This document shows, one piece after another, positions 26,725 through 37,461 of a stretch of DNA of 64,000 bases. The stretch is from Thiohalorhabdus denitrificans (GTDB lineage Bacteria; Pseudomonadota; Gammaproteobacteria; Thiohalorhabdales; Thiohalorhabdaceae). The position numbers were made by a program, and so were the translations under genes. The stretch covers positions 248,001-312,000 of the forward strand of contig NZ_LJCP01000011.1 of the NCBI RefSeq assembly GCF_001399755.1, written 5' to 3'. The notes under the pieces were generated by a model. It saw only the letters and a program-made list of their open reading frames with translations, did not search any database and was not told the DNA's origin. How positions within the stretch are numbered: the first letter of the stretch is position 1; every line of letters begins with the position of its first letter.

Positions 26725-28011
26725 ATGGACAGACAGGTGTTCGCCCAGCGGCGGGAGCGCCTCATGGAGCGCATGGAGGGCGGCGTGGCCATCCTGCCGA
26801 ACGCCGCCGTGAGCTTGCGCAACCGCGACGTGGAATACCCCTTCCGCCCCAACTCGGACTTCCTCTACCTCACCGGCTTCACCGAGCCGGAGGCGGTGGC
26901 GGTGCTGGTGCCCGACCACCCCGAGCACCGCTACCTGCTGTTCGTCCCCCCCAAAGACCCCGCCAAGGAGGTGTGGACGGGCATCCGCGCCGGGGTGGAA
27001 GGCGCCGAGCGGGACTACGGCGCCGACAAGGCCTACTCCCTCGACGAGCTGGACGACGTGCTCCCCGAGCTGCTCGCCGATCGCGAGCGGCTGTACGTGC
27101 ATTTCGGCCGTGAGCCGGAGTTCGACCGCAAGGTCACCGGCTGGCTCAACGCCACCCGCGCCAAGGAGCGCGCCGGCGTGCGCGCCCCCGAGGTGCTGGT
27201 GGACGTGGAGGACCTGATCCACGAGATGCGCCTGATCAAGGGACCGGAGGAGCTGGAGCGCATGCGGGAGGCGGCCCGCATCTCCGCCGAGGCCCACCGG
27301 CGCGCCCAGGAGGTGTGCCGCCCGGGCATGCACGAGTACCAGATCCAGGCGGAGATGGAGTACGTCTTCCATTACAGCGGCGCCGAGCGCCCCGCCTACC
27401 CTTCCATCGTGGCGGGGGGCGCCAACGCCTGCGTGCTCCACTACACGGAGAACCGCGCGCCGCTCAACGACGGCGACCTGCTGCTCATCGACGCCGGCTG
27501 CGAGGTGGAAGGCTACGCCGCCGACATCACCCGCACCTTCCCGGTGGGCGACACGGTCACCGGCGCCCAGCGGCAGGTGTGGGACATCGTGCTCGAGGCC
27601 CAGAAGGCGGCCATCGACCAGGTGCGTCCGGGCCATACCTTCGACGACTACCACCAAGCGGCGCTGCGGGTCCTGGTGCAGGGCATGGTGGACCTGGGCC
27701 TGCTGGAGGGCGAGGTGGACGGCCTCATCGAGCGGGGCGAGTTCCGCGACTTCTACATGCACCGCACCGGCCACTGGCTGGGCCTCGACGTCCACGACGT
27801 GGGCCGCTACAAGGTGGCCGCCGACCACTGGCGGACCCTGGAGCCGGGCATGGTGCTCACCGTGGAGCCGGGGATGTACATCCCGCCCGACGCCGAGGAC
27901 GTGCGCCCGGAGCTGCGCGGCATCGGCGTGCGGCTGGAGGACGACATCCACGTCACCGACGGCGAGCCGGAGAACCTCACCGCCGCCGCGCCCAAGGAGC
28001 TGCCGGGCTAG
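26725..28011 (+). CDS. pepP: Xaa-Pro aminopeptidase
   Basis: 428 residues of the M24B metallopeptidase family that removes N-terminal residues before proline. The N-terminal domain begins VFAQRRERLMERMEGGVAILPNA. The five metal ligands are visible in LLIDAGCEVEGYAADITRTFPV (two Asp), HRTGHWLGLDVHD (His), VLTVEPGMYI (Glu) and GVRLEDDIHV (Glu). ATG at 26725 has an AAGGA upstream. In many gammaproteobacteria pepP precedes ubiH/ubiI, but not here. Confidence 0.95.
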   Translation: MDRQVFAQRRERLMERMEGGVAILPNAAVSLRNRDVEYPFRPNSDFLYLTGFTEPEAVAVLVPDHPEHRYLLFVPPKDPAKEVWTGIRAGVEGAERDYGADKAYSLDELDDVLPELLADRERLYVHFGREPEFDRKVTGWLNATRAKERAGVRAPEVLVDVEDLIHEMRLIKGPEELERMREAARISAEAHRRAQEVCRPGMHEYQIQAEMEYVFHYSGAERPAYPSIVAGGANACVLHYTENRAPLNDGDLLLIDAGCEVEGYAADITRTFPVGDTVTGAQRQVWDIVLEAQKAAIDQVRPGHTFDDYHQAALRVLVQGMVDLGLLEGEVDGLIERGEFRDFYMHRTGHWLGLDVHDVGRYKVAADHWRTLEPGMVLTVEPGMYIPPDAEDVRPELRGIGVRLEDDIHVTDGEPENLTAAAPKELPG

Positions 28012-28160
28012 CTTCCTGTCACAGAGATTCGTAACCCAAATGGGCTCCCCGGGATGCGGGGTACGCCCGAAAGGCGACTGAAGGGATGCCCGCAGGGCAG
28101 GGCCCCTTGGAGCCTGGAGGGCTTGCCCCGCGTCCCGGGTCCGGCCCAAGCGGCCCTTGC

Positions 28161-28186
28161 GGTCGCGGTCACGGACCGCTCCCGCA
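28161..28186. repeat. Half REP element
   Basis: GGTCGCGGTCACGGACCGCT followed by CCCGCA matches the right arm of the REP family; no left arm is seen. It lies between convergent pepP and pntB. Confidence 0.45.
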
Positions 28187-28197
28187 CGGCGACGGCC

Positions 28198-29561
<1,364 letters not shown>

Positions 29562-29565
<4 letters not shown>

Positions 29566-29855
29566 TCGCCGCCCCCCTGGCTGCTCTTGAACATGCGCAG
29601 CATGCGCTCGGTGACCACGTAGCCGCCCACGGCGTTCATGGCGGCAAGCAGCACGGCCACGAAGCCCAGCGCCTGCTCGGCGGGGGTATGGGCGTGGCTC
29701 AGGGCCACCATGGCCCCCACCACGACGATGCCGTGGGCGAAGTTGGCCCCGGACATGAGGGGGGTGTGCAGGGTCTCGGGGACCCGGCTGATGATCTCGT
29801 AGCCGGTGAAGGCGGCGAGGATGAAGATGTAGAGGGCGACGAAGCCTTCGATCAC
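29562..29855 (-). CDS. pntAB: NAD(P) transhydrogenase, alpha subunit part 2 (membrane domain)
   Basis: 97 residues with three hydrophobic helices (FVALYIFILAAFTGYEIISRVP, MSGANFAHGIVVVGAMVALS and LGFVAVLLAAMNAVGGYVV). This is the split form of the PntA C-terminus found in many bacteria, where PntA is two polypeptides. The ATG overlaps the pntAA stop and its own stop overlaps the pntB start, both as ATGA. Confidence 0.94.
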
Positions 29856-30985
29856 GAGGCGCCTCCTTCCACCCGCTCGCGGACGGCGTCGGGCACGATT
29901 TCACCGTTCCGGGTGAGGACGGTCTTGGCCACCACCTCATCCTCCCAGTCCGGCCCCCAGTGCCCCCCGTCCACCAGCAGGTCCAGGAAATTGGCCAGGT
30001 TGCGGGCGTACATCTCGCTTGCGTGCACGGGCAGCTTGCCCGGCACGTTGCGGGGGCCGTGGATCATCACCCCCTCGTGGCGCACCGTCTCGTCGAGCAC
30101 GGTGCACTCGCAGTTGCCGCCGGTCTCGGCGGCGAGGTCCACGATCACCGAGCCGGGGCGCATGGCGGTCACCTCCGCCTCGCGCACCAGCACCGGCGCG
30201 GGCCGGCCCGGTACCGCCGCGGTGGTGATGACCACGTCCATGCCGGCGATCTGCTCGCCGAGCAGCTCCTGCTCCTTGCGCTTCTCCTCATCGGTGAGCT
30301 CGCGGGCGTAGCCCCCCTCGGCGGAGCCGCTCACGTCCAGGTCCAGGAAGGTGGCGCCCAGGGAGGCCGCCTGCTCGCGGGTTTCGGGGCGAACGTCGTA
30401 GGCGAACACCGAGGCCCCCAAGCGGTGGGCGGTGGCGATGGCCTGGAGTCCCGCCACCCCGGCGCCGAGGACCAGCACCTTGGCCGGGCGCACGGTGCCG
30501 GCGGCGGTGGTGAGCATGGGGAAGAAACGGGGGGCCAGATCGGCGGCCAGCAGCGCCGCCTTGTAGCCGGCGATGCTGGCCTGCGAGGAGAGGGCATCCA
30601 TGGACTGGGCCCGGGCGATGCGGGGCACCAGCTCCATGGCGAAGGCGGTGACCCCGCGGTCCCGCAGGCGGGCCACCCGGTCCGGATCGCCCAGGGGATC
30701 CAGGAAGCCGAGCACGGCGGTCTCCGGACCCAGCAGGTCGATCTCCTCCGGCGTGGGCGGCTGCACCCGCAGCAGCACGTCCGCCTCGCGGTACAGGTCG
30801 GCCGGCTCCTCCACCATGCGCACGTCGTGATAGTCCCCGTCGGCGAAGAAGGCCCCCGCCCCGGCGCCCGGCTGCATGCGGACCTCCAGGCCCTTGGCCA
30901 TGAGCTGCGCCGCCACCGCGGGCACCAGCGCCACGCGGCACTCCCCCGCGGCGGTCTCCTTGGGCACTCCCAGCTTCACCGCCAT
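29852..30985 (-). CDS. pntAA: NAD(P) transhydrogenase, alpha subunit part 1 (NAD-binding domain)
   Basis: 377-residue soluble dI domain that binds NAD(H). Signatures are the N-terminal KLGVPKETAAGECRVALVP, the NAD-site VLVLGAGVAGLQAIATAHRLGA, the mobile loop around ARELTDEEKRKEQELL, and MRPGSVIVDLAAETGGNCE. ATG at 30985 is used because it gives the family N-terminus. First gene of the pntAA-AB-B operon, whose product supplies NADPH. Confidence 0.96.
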   Translation of the reverse strand: MAVKLGVPKETAAGECRVALVPAVAAQLMAKGLEVRMQPGAGAGAFFADGDYHDVRMVEEPADLYREADVLLRVQPPTPEEIDLLGPETAVLGFLDPLGDPDRVARLRDRGVTAFAMELVPRIARAQSMDALSSQASIAGYKAALLAADLAPRFFPMLTTAAGTVRPAKVLVLGAGVAGLQAIATAHRLGASVFAYDVRPETREQAASLGATFLDLDVSGSAEGGYARELTDEEKRKEQELLGEQIAGMDVVITTAAVPGRPAPVLVREAEVTAMRPGSVIVDLAAETGGNCECTVLDETVRHEGVMIHGPRNVPGKLPVHASEMYARNLANFLDLLVDGGHWGPDWEDEVVAKTVLTRNGEIVPDAVRERVEGGAS

Positions 30986-31155
30986 CTGGTCTCCCCTGCT
31001 CGGTAGTGATGTCCCTCTCCTCAACTAGGACACCAATGCCCCTGTCCGGTCAAACCGCGCGGGCAACTGTCCGCCGCCGCACTAGGCCGCGCTGGCCAGG
31101 CCCCGCCCGGCCGGGATATACAGGGAAGAGGTCCGGCCCTCGTGTGGAGCGCACC

Positions 31156-31671
31156 ATGTTTCAGAGCCCCAGCCTCCGGAAGGCCCTCCTTGCCGCGGCC
31201 CTGGCGGGCGCGGCCCTCCCGGCCGCCACCCCCAGCCCGGCCCAGGGGCGGGGGACCGCCGGGGCGGGGAGCCTGGCCTGCGGCGGGGACTACAGCTCCC
31301 CGGGCACCTCCTCGGTGTGGACCATCCACAACCTCAGCCCCTCCCGGGCCCTGACCCTGGAGCGGATGCGCCTGTACAGCGCGGGCGGCGAGCGGCTGTA
31401 CGACTCCCGCAACAGCGAGCCCCCGCCCGCCGCGACCCACGTGGAGTTCGGGGTGCTCGGACCCCGCCAGGCGGTGCGCATCCGCACCCAGGAGCTGGGG
31501 GACGCCGACCTGATCCCCCGCTTCGTGGAGAACGCCGAGCGGCCCCTGCTGGCGGTGTTCGATTGGGTCTCCGACTCCGGGGATCCCGTGCCCGTGCCCA
31601 TGGCCGTCCACTCCCGCGTGGGGCCCGGGAACGCCCGCACCGAGACGCCCTGCCGGCACCTCCCGCGCTAG
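31156..31671 (+). CDS. Hypothetical secreted protein
   Basis: 171 residues beginning with a signal peptide (KALLAAALAGAALPAATPSPAQG). The mature part may fold as a small beta-sandwich (SSVWTIHNLSPSRALTLERMRLYSAGG, HVEFGVLGPRQAVRIRTQEL). It has two Cys (SLACGGDY and ETPCRHLP) that could form a disulfide. No family was recognised. Start chosen at 31156 with TGGAG upstream. Its stop overlaps that of the convergent oxidoreductase gene. Confidence 0.6.
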   Translation: MFQSPSLRKALLAAALAGAALPAATPSPAQGRGTAGAGSLACGGDYSSPGTSSVWTIHNLSPSRALTLERMRLYSAGGERLYDSRNSEPPPAATHVEFGVLGPRQAVRIRTQELGDADLIPRFVENAERPLLAVFDWVSDSGDPVPVPMAVHSRVGPGNARTETPCRHLPR

Positions 31672-34600
31672 GCCGTTTCCGACTCCAGCAGGTAGGCCAG
31701 CCACAGGTCGGCCATGAGGTCGGGCAGGCGGTTCTGGGTCTGGCGCGCCCACAGGTTCTCCAGGTCCAGGGCCAGCAGGGGCTGGTCCTGCTCGGCGCAG
31801 GAGAACACGGTCTGGGTGCGGCGCCCCGTCTCCGGATCCACCTGCCACTGCAGGCACTGGGAGCACACCCCCTTGAGCATGCACTGCATGGGGCTGCCGG
31901 CAGTGCCCTGCACCTCCACGTCCTCGGGGAAGTACCGGGCCAGGGTCCCGCCGGCGGAAAGGGCCTGCTGCATGCCGTAAAGCAGGCCCGTGGAGCCCAT
32001 CACCAGCACCTCGTCCACCTCGCCCAGCGGCATGTGGGGCGCGGCCGCCCCACCGAATTCGCCGTCGCCGTAGCGCCGGATCAGGTCCACGGCGTCGCCG
32101 GTGGCCACGCTGAGGTCCTGGGGCCGGCCGGCCGCAATGGGCTCGCCCCCGGCGGCGGCCCAGACGATCTGGTCGGTGGCCGCCTCCAGCTGCTCGCGGT
32201 GGTAGGGCTCGTCCCGGTGCCGGAAGGCGCCGAAATACAGCACGCGGTTGCCCGCCGCGCGCAGCGCGGGTCCCAGGGCCAGCATCACCGCCGCCCCCCA
32301 GCGGCCCGCCACCACCATCACGGTCTTGCCGCTTCCCATCTCCGTGGGCGCCCCGGTGGGCCCCATGAGGACCAGGGGGTCCCCAGGCACCAGGCGGGCC
32401 GATAGGCGCCCGCCGACGCCACCCTTCAGGACGAACAGCCGCATCAGGTCCCCCTCCACGCCGGCCCCGCTCACCGTCTGCAGGGGCACCTGGAGGCGGG
32501 TGTCGGCCACCCTCGGGGCGTGGCGCTCGTAGGTCTGCATGCGGAAGAACTGGCCCGGCCGGAAATTGCGAGCGGCCATGGGGGCGCGCACCCGCAGCTC
32601 CACCACCGCCGGATGGCTGTCGTCCACCGCGGCCACCTCCGGGGCCAGGAGGTACGCCATGCGCTCCTGGAAGGCTTGGAGGGACCGCCGGTCCGCCTCC
32701 GCCGGGCCCTGGTCCTCGAGGGCCGCCATGACGTGGGGATAGGTGCGCAGCCCGGAGGCCACCGCCTTGACCACGCTGCCGGCGAAGCCGGGGTGGGTAT
32801 CCCCCAGGAAGGTCATGAAGCGGCCGTCCGCCGCGTAGGAGGTGAAGGGGCCGAACTCCTCCTCCTTGCAGTGCTCCGGGGTATCCACCGCCTGCAGCTC
32901 GCGGCGGTGGTGGACGTGGGGCCGGTAGTGGTTGTCCTCCAGCTCGGCGGTGCCGGGGTGCTCCCGCTCGTAGATGGTGTTGGGCACGGTGCCGGCGGCC
33001 ACGAAGATGCCCCGGGCGGGCAGCTCGAGGTCCTCCGGCACCGACAGCGGCTTGCCGTCGGCGTCGCGGCGCCGGCGGCATTCCAGGGACTTCACGTGGC
33101 CGTGGTCGTCGAGGACGGCGTGGATGGGCTCCAGGCGCTCCTCGTAGTAGATGCCCTCCTCCAGGGCCTTGCCCACCTCCTCGTGGTTGCGTCGATAGGC
33201 GGGGGACTCGTTCATGGGCCGCCGGTAGGCCACCGTCACCCCGCCCCACTCCCGCAGCAGCGGCAGGAAGTCGGGCTTGCGGCCCTCCCGCTCCGCCCGC
33301 TCGCGCTCGGCCCGCACCGCGCGGCCGTGGGCCAAAAACTCCTCCAGGATGGCGGCGTTCTCGGCGTCCAGCTTCTCCCACAGGGCCGCCTCGCCGTGCA
33401 CGGCGACGAGACGCTCGTGGCGGTCCAGGGCCTTCTCCACCTGCCGGACGTAGTAGGCCTGCAGCTCGGTGGCGGTGTCGATGGCGGTGAGCCCGCCGCC
33501 GATCACCACCGCCGGCAGGCGCACCTGGAGGTTGGCCAGGCTCTCCTGCTTGGCCGCCCCGGTGAGCTGCAGGGCCATGAGGAAGTCGTTGGCTTGGCGC
33601 ATGCCGCGGGCCAGGCTGTTTCCCATGGGGATGACCCGCGGCAGGCCGGCGCCGCTGGCGTTGCAGACGTGGTGGAAGCCCAGGGCCCAGGCGTCCTCCA
33701 GGGTCAGGGTGCCGCCCAGGCGCACCCCGCCGAACACCTGGAAGGTGGGCCGCCGCGCCAGGGTCAGGTAGATGAGCTTGAGGAAGTTCTTGTCCCAGCG
33801 CACGGTGATGCCGTACTCGGCCACACCGCCGAAGCCGTAGTTGACCCGCTCGTCCAGGGACTCCTCCAGCTCGCCGTAATCGCGGATGGGCCCCTTCCGG
33901 AGCGCCTCGGGCAACGGCTCGATCTTCAGGCCGTCCACCCCCACCACCGCGCAGCCCTCCATGGTCAGGTGGTGGGCCACGGTGAAGCCCGCCGGCCCCA
34001 TCCCGGTCACCAGCACCTTGCGACCGTTGTAGGGTTTGGCCACGTACTGCTCGTGGCGCAGCGGGTTCCAGCGGGTAAGCAGGTCGTAGACCTCCACCCC
34101 CCAGGGCAGGTCCAGCACGTCGGTGAGCACCCGCGTCTCGATCTGCGGGATGTCCACGGGCTCCTGCTTCTGGTAGATGCACGACTTCATGCAGTCGTTG
34201 CAGATGCGGTGGCCGGTAGCGGGGACCATGGGGTTGTCCACCATGGCGGCGGCCAGCGGGGCGATGGTGTAGCCCTCCCGCTTGAGCAGGTTCATCTCGG
34301 AGATCTTCTCGTCCAGCGGGCACCCGTGGAGGGTGTTCTCCAGGGCGCTAACCTTGAAGCCCAGCTCCGGCTGGCCCTTCTTCTCCGGGAAGCCCTTGGA
34401 GCAGAAGTCGCCGTCGTGGTCGTGGCAGTAGATGCAGTAGCTGGCCTCGCCCTGGACCTCGCGGGCGGACATGCGCGGATCGGTGAGGGCGAAGCCGTCG
34501 CGGGCCCGGAAGCGTCCCGGGGCCTCCATGGCGCCGGGGGAGCCGTCCGCGGCCCGCTGCACGGGCACCAGGTGGTCGGGGTCCACGCGCTCCGGGGTGC

Positions 34601-35168
34601 GGAAGCCCACCCAGCCGGCGGTGGCCGCCCGCCCCGCCTCGGTCTCCCGGGCGCGCACCGCCCAGGCCGCCAGGCGGTCGAGGGCCTCCTGGTTGGCCCG
34701 GCGATCCGCCAGCAGGGCCGCGGTGAGCTCGCCCACGGCCCGCTCGCGGTCGGTGGCGTCGATGCCGTGGGCCGCGAGCCGCTCGTCCAGCCAGGCATCC
34801 AGCGCCGCGAAGTCCTCGCCCACCCGGCCCCACAGGCGACGGGCCCGTTTCTGCAGGATCTCCTGCTGGAAAGCGAAGACGGGGTTATGGGCCGCGGCGG
34901 CGGCTCCCCTATGGCGGGTGGCCTCCTCGATGCCGAACAGCCCCGCGACGAAGGTCTCCACATGGGGGGCAAGGTCCAGGAGCAGCCGGCTGTACTCTTG
35001 GGCCGGGGGAAGGTCTTCCGCCTCGCGGAAATCCAACAGCCGTCGCACCAGGCCGGGGTCGCGCTCCTCCAGGTGGAGGCGGAAGCGCTCGTCGAGGCGC
35101 CGAAGGCCGGCGGGGTCGCGCAGGTCGGCGTAGGAGAGGCCGTCGAAGCGGATGGGATCTTCGGTCAT
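31668..35168 (-). CDS. Nfn-like fused flavo-iron-sulfur oxidoreductase (GltD-like plus PyrK-like domains)
   Basis: 1166 residues. Residues 1-235 are a helical region of unknown function. Next comes a Cys-rich segment (C245, C248, C256, C283, then C323, C326, C330) like the two [4Fe-4S] sites of GltD/NfnB. The FAD motif GMGPAGFTVAHHL starts near 389 and a second nucleotide motif GGGLTAIDTATEL follows. The C-terminal third resembles PyrK/NfnA: an FAD segment (NFRPGQFFRMQ), NAD part (GPTGAPTEMGSGKTVMVVAGR) and a [2Fe-2S] set C1096, C1102, C1105, C1124. This is the content of both subunits of NADH-dependent ferredoxin:NADP oxidoreductase in one chain. Whether it bifurcates electrons is not known. 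ATG at 35168. It lies next to pntAA-AB-B. Confidence 0.8.
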   Translation of the reverse strand: MTEDPIRFDGLSYADLRDPAGLRRLDERFRLHLEERDPGLVRRLLDFREAEDLPPAQEYSRLLLDLAPHVETFVAGLFGIEEATRHRGAAAAAHNPVFAFQQEILQKRARRLWGRVGEDFAALDAWLDERLAAHGIDATDRERAVGELTAALLADRRANQEALDRLAAWAVRARETEAGRAATAGWVGFRTPERVDPDHLVPVQRAADGSPGAMEAPGRFRARDGFALTDPRMSAREVQGEASYCIYCHDHDGDFCSKGFPEKKGQPELGFKVSALENTLHGCPLDEKISEMNLLKREGYTIAPLAAAMVDNPMVPATGHRICNDCMKSCIYQKQEPVDIPQIETRVLTDVLDLPWGVEVYDLLTRWNPLRHEQYVAKPYNGRKVLVTGMGPAGFTVAHHLTMEGCAVVGVDGLKIEPLPEALRKGPIRDYGELEESLDERVNYGFGGVAEYGITVRWDKNFLKLIYLTLARRPTFQVFGGVRLGGTLTLEDAWALGFHHVCNASGAGLPRVIPMGNSLARGMRQANDFLMALQLTGAAKQESLANLQVRLPAVVIGGGLTAIDTATELQAYYVRQVEKALDRHERLVAVHGEAALWEKLDAENAAILEEFLAHGRAVRAERERAEREGRKPDFLPLLREWGGVTVAYRRPMNESPAYRRNHEEVGKALEEGIYYEERLEPIHAVLDDHGHVKSLECRRRRDADGKPLSVPEDLELPARGIFVAAGTVPNTIYEREHPGTAELEDNHYRPHVHHRRELQAVDTPEHCKEEEFGPFTSYAADGRFMTFLGDTHPGFAGSVVKAVASGLRTYPHVMAALEDQGPAEADRRSLQAFQERMAYLLAPEVAAVDDSHPAVVELRVRAPMAARNFRPGQFFRMQTYERHAPRVADTRLQVPLQTVSGAGVEGDLMRLFVLKGGVGGRLSARLVPGDPLVLMGPTGAPTEMGSGKTVMVVAGRWGAAVMLALGPALRAAGNRVLYFGAFRHRDEPYHREQLEAATDQIVWAAAGGEPIAAGRPQDLSVATGDAVDLIRRYGDGEFGGAAAPHMPLGEVDEVLVMGSTGLLYGMQQALSAGGTLARYFPEDVEVQGTAGSPMQCMLKGVCSQCLQWQVDPETGRRTQTVFSCAEQDQPLLALDLENLWARQTQNRLPDLMADLWLAYLLESETA

Positions 35169-35266
35169 GGAAGCCCTACCCGGATGCTGGGGATAGGTCT
35201 CCCACTTTGGGTCAGGATGGCGGGACAGGGAAGGGGAGCCCCGGACCGGGCTAGCCCGGGGCCGGC

Positions 35267-35881
35267 TCAGGGGAGCGCGGAGCGGTCGATAAGCTCCACG
35301 CCCACCCGGCAGCCGCCCCCGGGCTCCTCCCGGCAGTAAACCGGCAGGCAGCCGTAGACCTGCGGCGGCCCGGAGCCCGGCGCGGGGAGCTCCAGGCGCC
35401 CCACGCGGCCGGAGGCTACGGGGCCCGGGCATTCCAGACCGTAGCCCAGGGCGGAATGATCCAACAGACCTACCGGCAGGGGCGATTCGCCGGGGATTAC
35501 CAAACGGGCCTCACCGACGGCCCGGTGACGCGGCACCAACCGCAGCTCCCAGGGCACCCGCTCCGCCGCCAGGCTCACACGCAGGAGCACCCGACGCAGG
35601 TACCCGGTAACCGCCGGCTCCACGCCCGCCGCCTCCGCGCGCACGATGAGGTGGCTGAGGCACGCCTGCAGGTCGCCGGGGCCTGTTACCGGGCGTCCGG
35701 GCTCGTCGGCTTTTGGGACCGGTGCTCCGTCGGGTTCCAGGTCCAGCATGCCCGCCACATAGGCGGAGGTCCGGGCGAGGTATTCCACCGCCTCGCCACG
35801 GACCCCCCCGTTCCGGGCCGCGCCCACCAGGGTGCGCAGCCGGGCGGCCAGCACCCCGGCGGCTGGTGGTTGCTCCTGCAT
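35267..35881 (-). CDS. Hypothetical protein, possible PilZ-like C-terminus
   Basis: 204 residues, not firmly recognised. The first 120 residues look helical; the end (GRLELPAPGSGPPQVYGCLPVY, then GCRVGVELIDRS) has the strand pattern of PilZ domains, but the Arg-rich c-di-GMP motif is not clear. ATG with a GAGGAG site 5 nt upstream. It is upstream of the large oxidoreductase on the same strand with an 98-nt gap, so co-transcription is possible. Confidence 0.55.
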   Translation of the reverse strand: MQEQPPAAGVLAARLRTLVGAARNGGVRGEAVEYLARTSAYVAGMLDLEPDGAPVPKADEPGRPVTGPGDLQACLSHLIVRAEAAGVEPAVTGYLRRVLLRVSLAAERVPWELRLVPRHRAVGEARLVIPGESPLPVGLLDHSALGYGLECPGPVASGRVGRLELPAPGSGPPQVYGCLPVYCREEPGGGCRVGVELIDRSALP

Positions 35882-36034
35882 CCACGCTCCTCGTCGGGGG
35901 AATTGACACCTTCCCGCCCCCCTACCCAGGGAAGAACGTACACCTTATTGAAATTTTTACGAAACGAAAAAAGGAACAATTGATGCAGGACACCCCCGGA
36001 GAGCCCGGAACACCGCAGCGATCGGGGGGTACCC

Positions 36035-36514
36035 ATGCTCAAAGGAAAACCGGCCTTCTCGCTTCTTACCGCCGTACTGGCCCTGCTGCTCCCTTGCGGC
36101 CTCCTCGCCTCGGGAACCGCCCCGGTCCCCGCCGCCTCCTCGCCTCAATTCCCCGGGCCGTATCCGGGAACGGGGGTCCAAGCAGCGCCGGACCCCTACC
36201 GCCCGGCAGCGGCCACGGCCCGACCGGCCGGAACAGCTCCCTTCGCAGGATCTCAGGGCCCAAGCGCGGGAGCCCTGCACCGGGCGGCCAGGCTTTCCGG
36301 GGATGCCGCCGCTCCGCGCACCAGCCCCCACAGGGATGCCCAGGAGCGGAAGGTCCCCCATGGCGCGGCCGCCCTGGCCACCTCCGGGCACCCCGCCGGG
36401 GCCCTCTCCCTGCTGCGCGGCTGGCTGGACCACACCTTCTTCGACCCCCGCGCTCTGGCCTTGCTGGTGGGCGCCCTGCTCACGCTGCGCTGGGGCGCGT
36501 ACCGCTTTCCCTGA
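36035..36514 (+). CDS. Hypothetical secreted or membrane-anchored Pro/Ala-rich protein
   Basis: 159 residues with an N-terminal signal-like helix (FSLLTAVLALLLPCGLLASG), a long Pro/Ala/Gly-rich low-complexity middle, and one hydrophobic helix at the C-terminus (ALALLVGALLTLRWGAYRF). The layout recalls proteins carrying a C-terminal sorting or anchor helix, but there is no PEP motif. A G-rich site precedes the ATG. No family recognised; it might be a poorly conserved or decaying gene. Confidence 0.45.
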   Translation: MLKGKPAFSLLTAVLALLLPCGLLASGTAPVPAASSPQFPGPYPGTGVQAAPDPYRPAAATARPAGTAPFAGSQGPSAGALHRAARLSGDAAAPRTSPHRDAQERKVPHGAAALATSGHPAGALSLLRGWLDHTFFDPRALALLVGALLTLRWGAYRFP

Positions 36515-36951
36515 TGGGCCCGGAACAGCCCGCTTCCCCGGCCGGCCCGCTCCAGGGCCCGGCCTTGGCGGCTGCGGGGCGAGCCCCTTCCTCTTGGGTC
36601 TGCATCGGCTCATGCCGGCCCCGGTACCCCCCGTCGCCCCCCTACCGGGGGCCGCTGGAGCCGGCCGACCGTCAAGCTGCCTTGCACCCGCGCCCCGAGG
36701 CCACGACCTTGTCGGAAAACTTGGCATGCCCCCCTTCCCCTTTCCCGATGAAATCCCCAATTCATTGTTTATAAGGAATAAATTTTCTGGCATGGAAGAT
36801 GCTTCGCGTCACCATGAGGCAACACTCCTGGTTCGGAGGGCAGCAAAGGGATTCAGCAGGTCCGGCGGGAATGGACCCTGGCCACCCGGAAGCCGGCTAA
36901 AGCGCCCTGACCAGGTCTAGCTCCTGGCTCCCCCCCTTGGCTGGGAGGCCG

Positions 36952-36979
36952 GGCCCCGGAACTTCCGGGGCCTTTTTTT
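36952..36979 (+). terminator. Rho-independent terminator in the gene-poor region
   Basis: GGCCCCGG pairs with CCGGGGCC across a 5-nt loop and is followed by seven T residues. No coding sequence ends close before it on the plus strand; the nearest is 440 nt upstream. Confidence 0.75.
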
Positions 36980-37378
36980 GGGCCCCACCGCCGGCGGGAA
37001 AGGGCCGTTCTGTTGGGCTCGTTACCGGTGCCCCGTGCCGCACGCCGGCCATCCTCCTGCCTTTCCCCCAAACGGCAACCCCCCAGATCGAAACGGTTTT
37101 TCCCCTTCGCCACCGGCCGCCAAACCAGTGACTGGGTGCTCCCCCCTACCAGGGCCACTCCTGGCAAAGTCGGCGAACTTTACACGTTTCCCCGCCTGTC
37201 TCCGCCCTTTCCCTTCCTTCAACCCGGTCCCCTAACGAAAAAAATGAAGGATATGAACCGTTAGTACCGCCGGCCGCCCTTGGCCATGGGCCATGGAGGG
37301 TGTTCCCTGCCTTTACTATCCGCTCCCGAGTGCCGCCCTGCTTTACGAAGTTCCCCGGAATTTCCGGAGGTAACACGC

Positions 37379-37395
37379 TTGGCACAGCGCTTGCC
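37379..37395 (+). promoter_or_regulatory. Sigma-54 (RpoN) promoter of the PEP-CTERM gene
   Basis: TTGGCACAGCGCTTGCC matches the sigma-54 consensus TTGGCACG-N4-TTGC at all but one position, with GG (37381-37382) and GC (37393-37394) exactly 10 bases apart. It lies 66 nt before the PEP-CTERM start codon. Sigma-54 promoters with the PrsK/PrsR system are known to drive PEP-CTERM genes. Confidence 0.8.
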
Positions 37396-37461
37396 GCATA
37401 GAAGGCGCAGGGCCCTGTATGAATCGTTTCACAGGCCTCTCATCAACCAAGGAGCGAAACA

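Larger units (their letters stand above)
36515..37461. other. Gene-poor region with AT-rich patches, terminator and sigma-54 promoter
   Basis: About 950 bases with no convincing gene. An AT-rich patch (36755-36790, TCATTGTTTATAAGGAATAA) could hold a promoter on the plus strand; about 170 nt later comes a clean terminator (36952-36979), so a small RNA could be made between them, though nothing matching a known riboswitch was recognised. The right end holds the sigma-54 promoter of the PEP-CTERM gene. Confidence 0.5.

Noticed and set aside
32520-35339. A 939-codon open frame on the plus strand
   Set aside because: Antisense shadow of the Nfn-like oxidoreductase gene; composition is low-complexity and no domain is seen.
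36724-36741. Second sigma-54-like site TTGGCATGCCCCCCTTCC
   Set aside because: The GC element at -12 is missing; only the -24 half matches.
36303-36920. 205-codon open frame on the plus strand in the gene-poor region
   Set aside because: Pro/Ala/Cys-rich with no ribosome-binding site, overlapping the better supported gene at 36035-36514.
36780-36950. Possible c-di-GMP or other known riboswitch
   Set aside because: The conserved GEMM core and other known aptamer motifs could not be found by eye.
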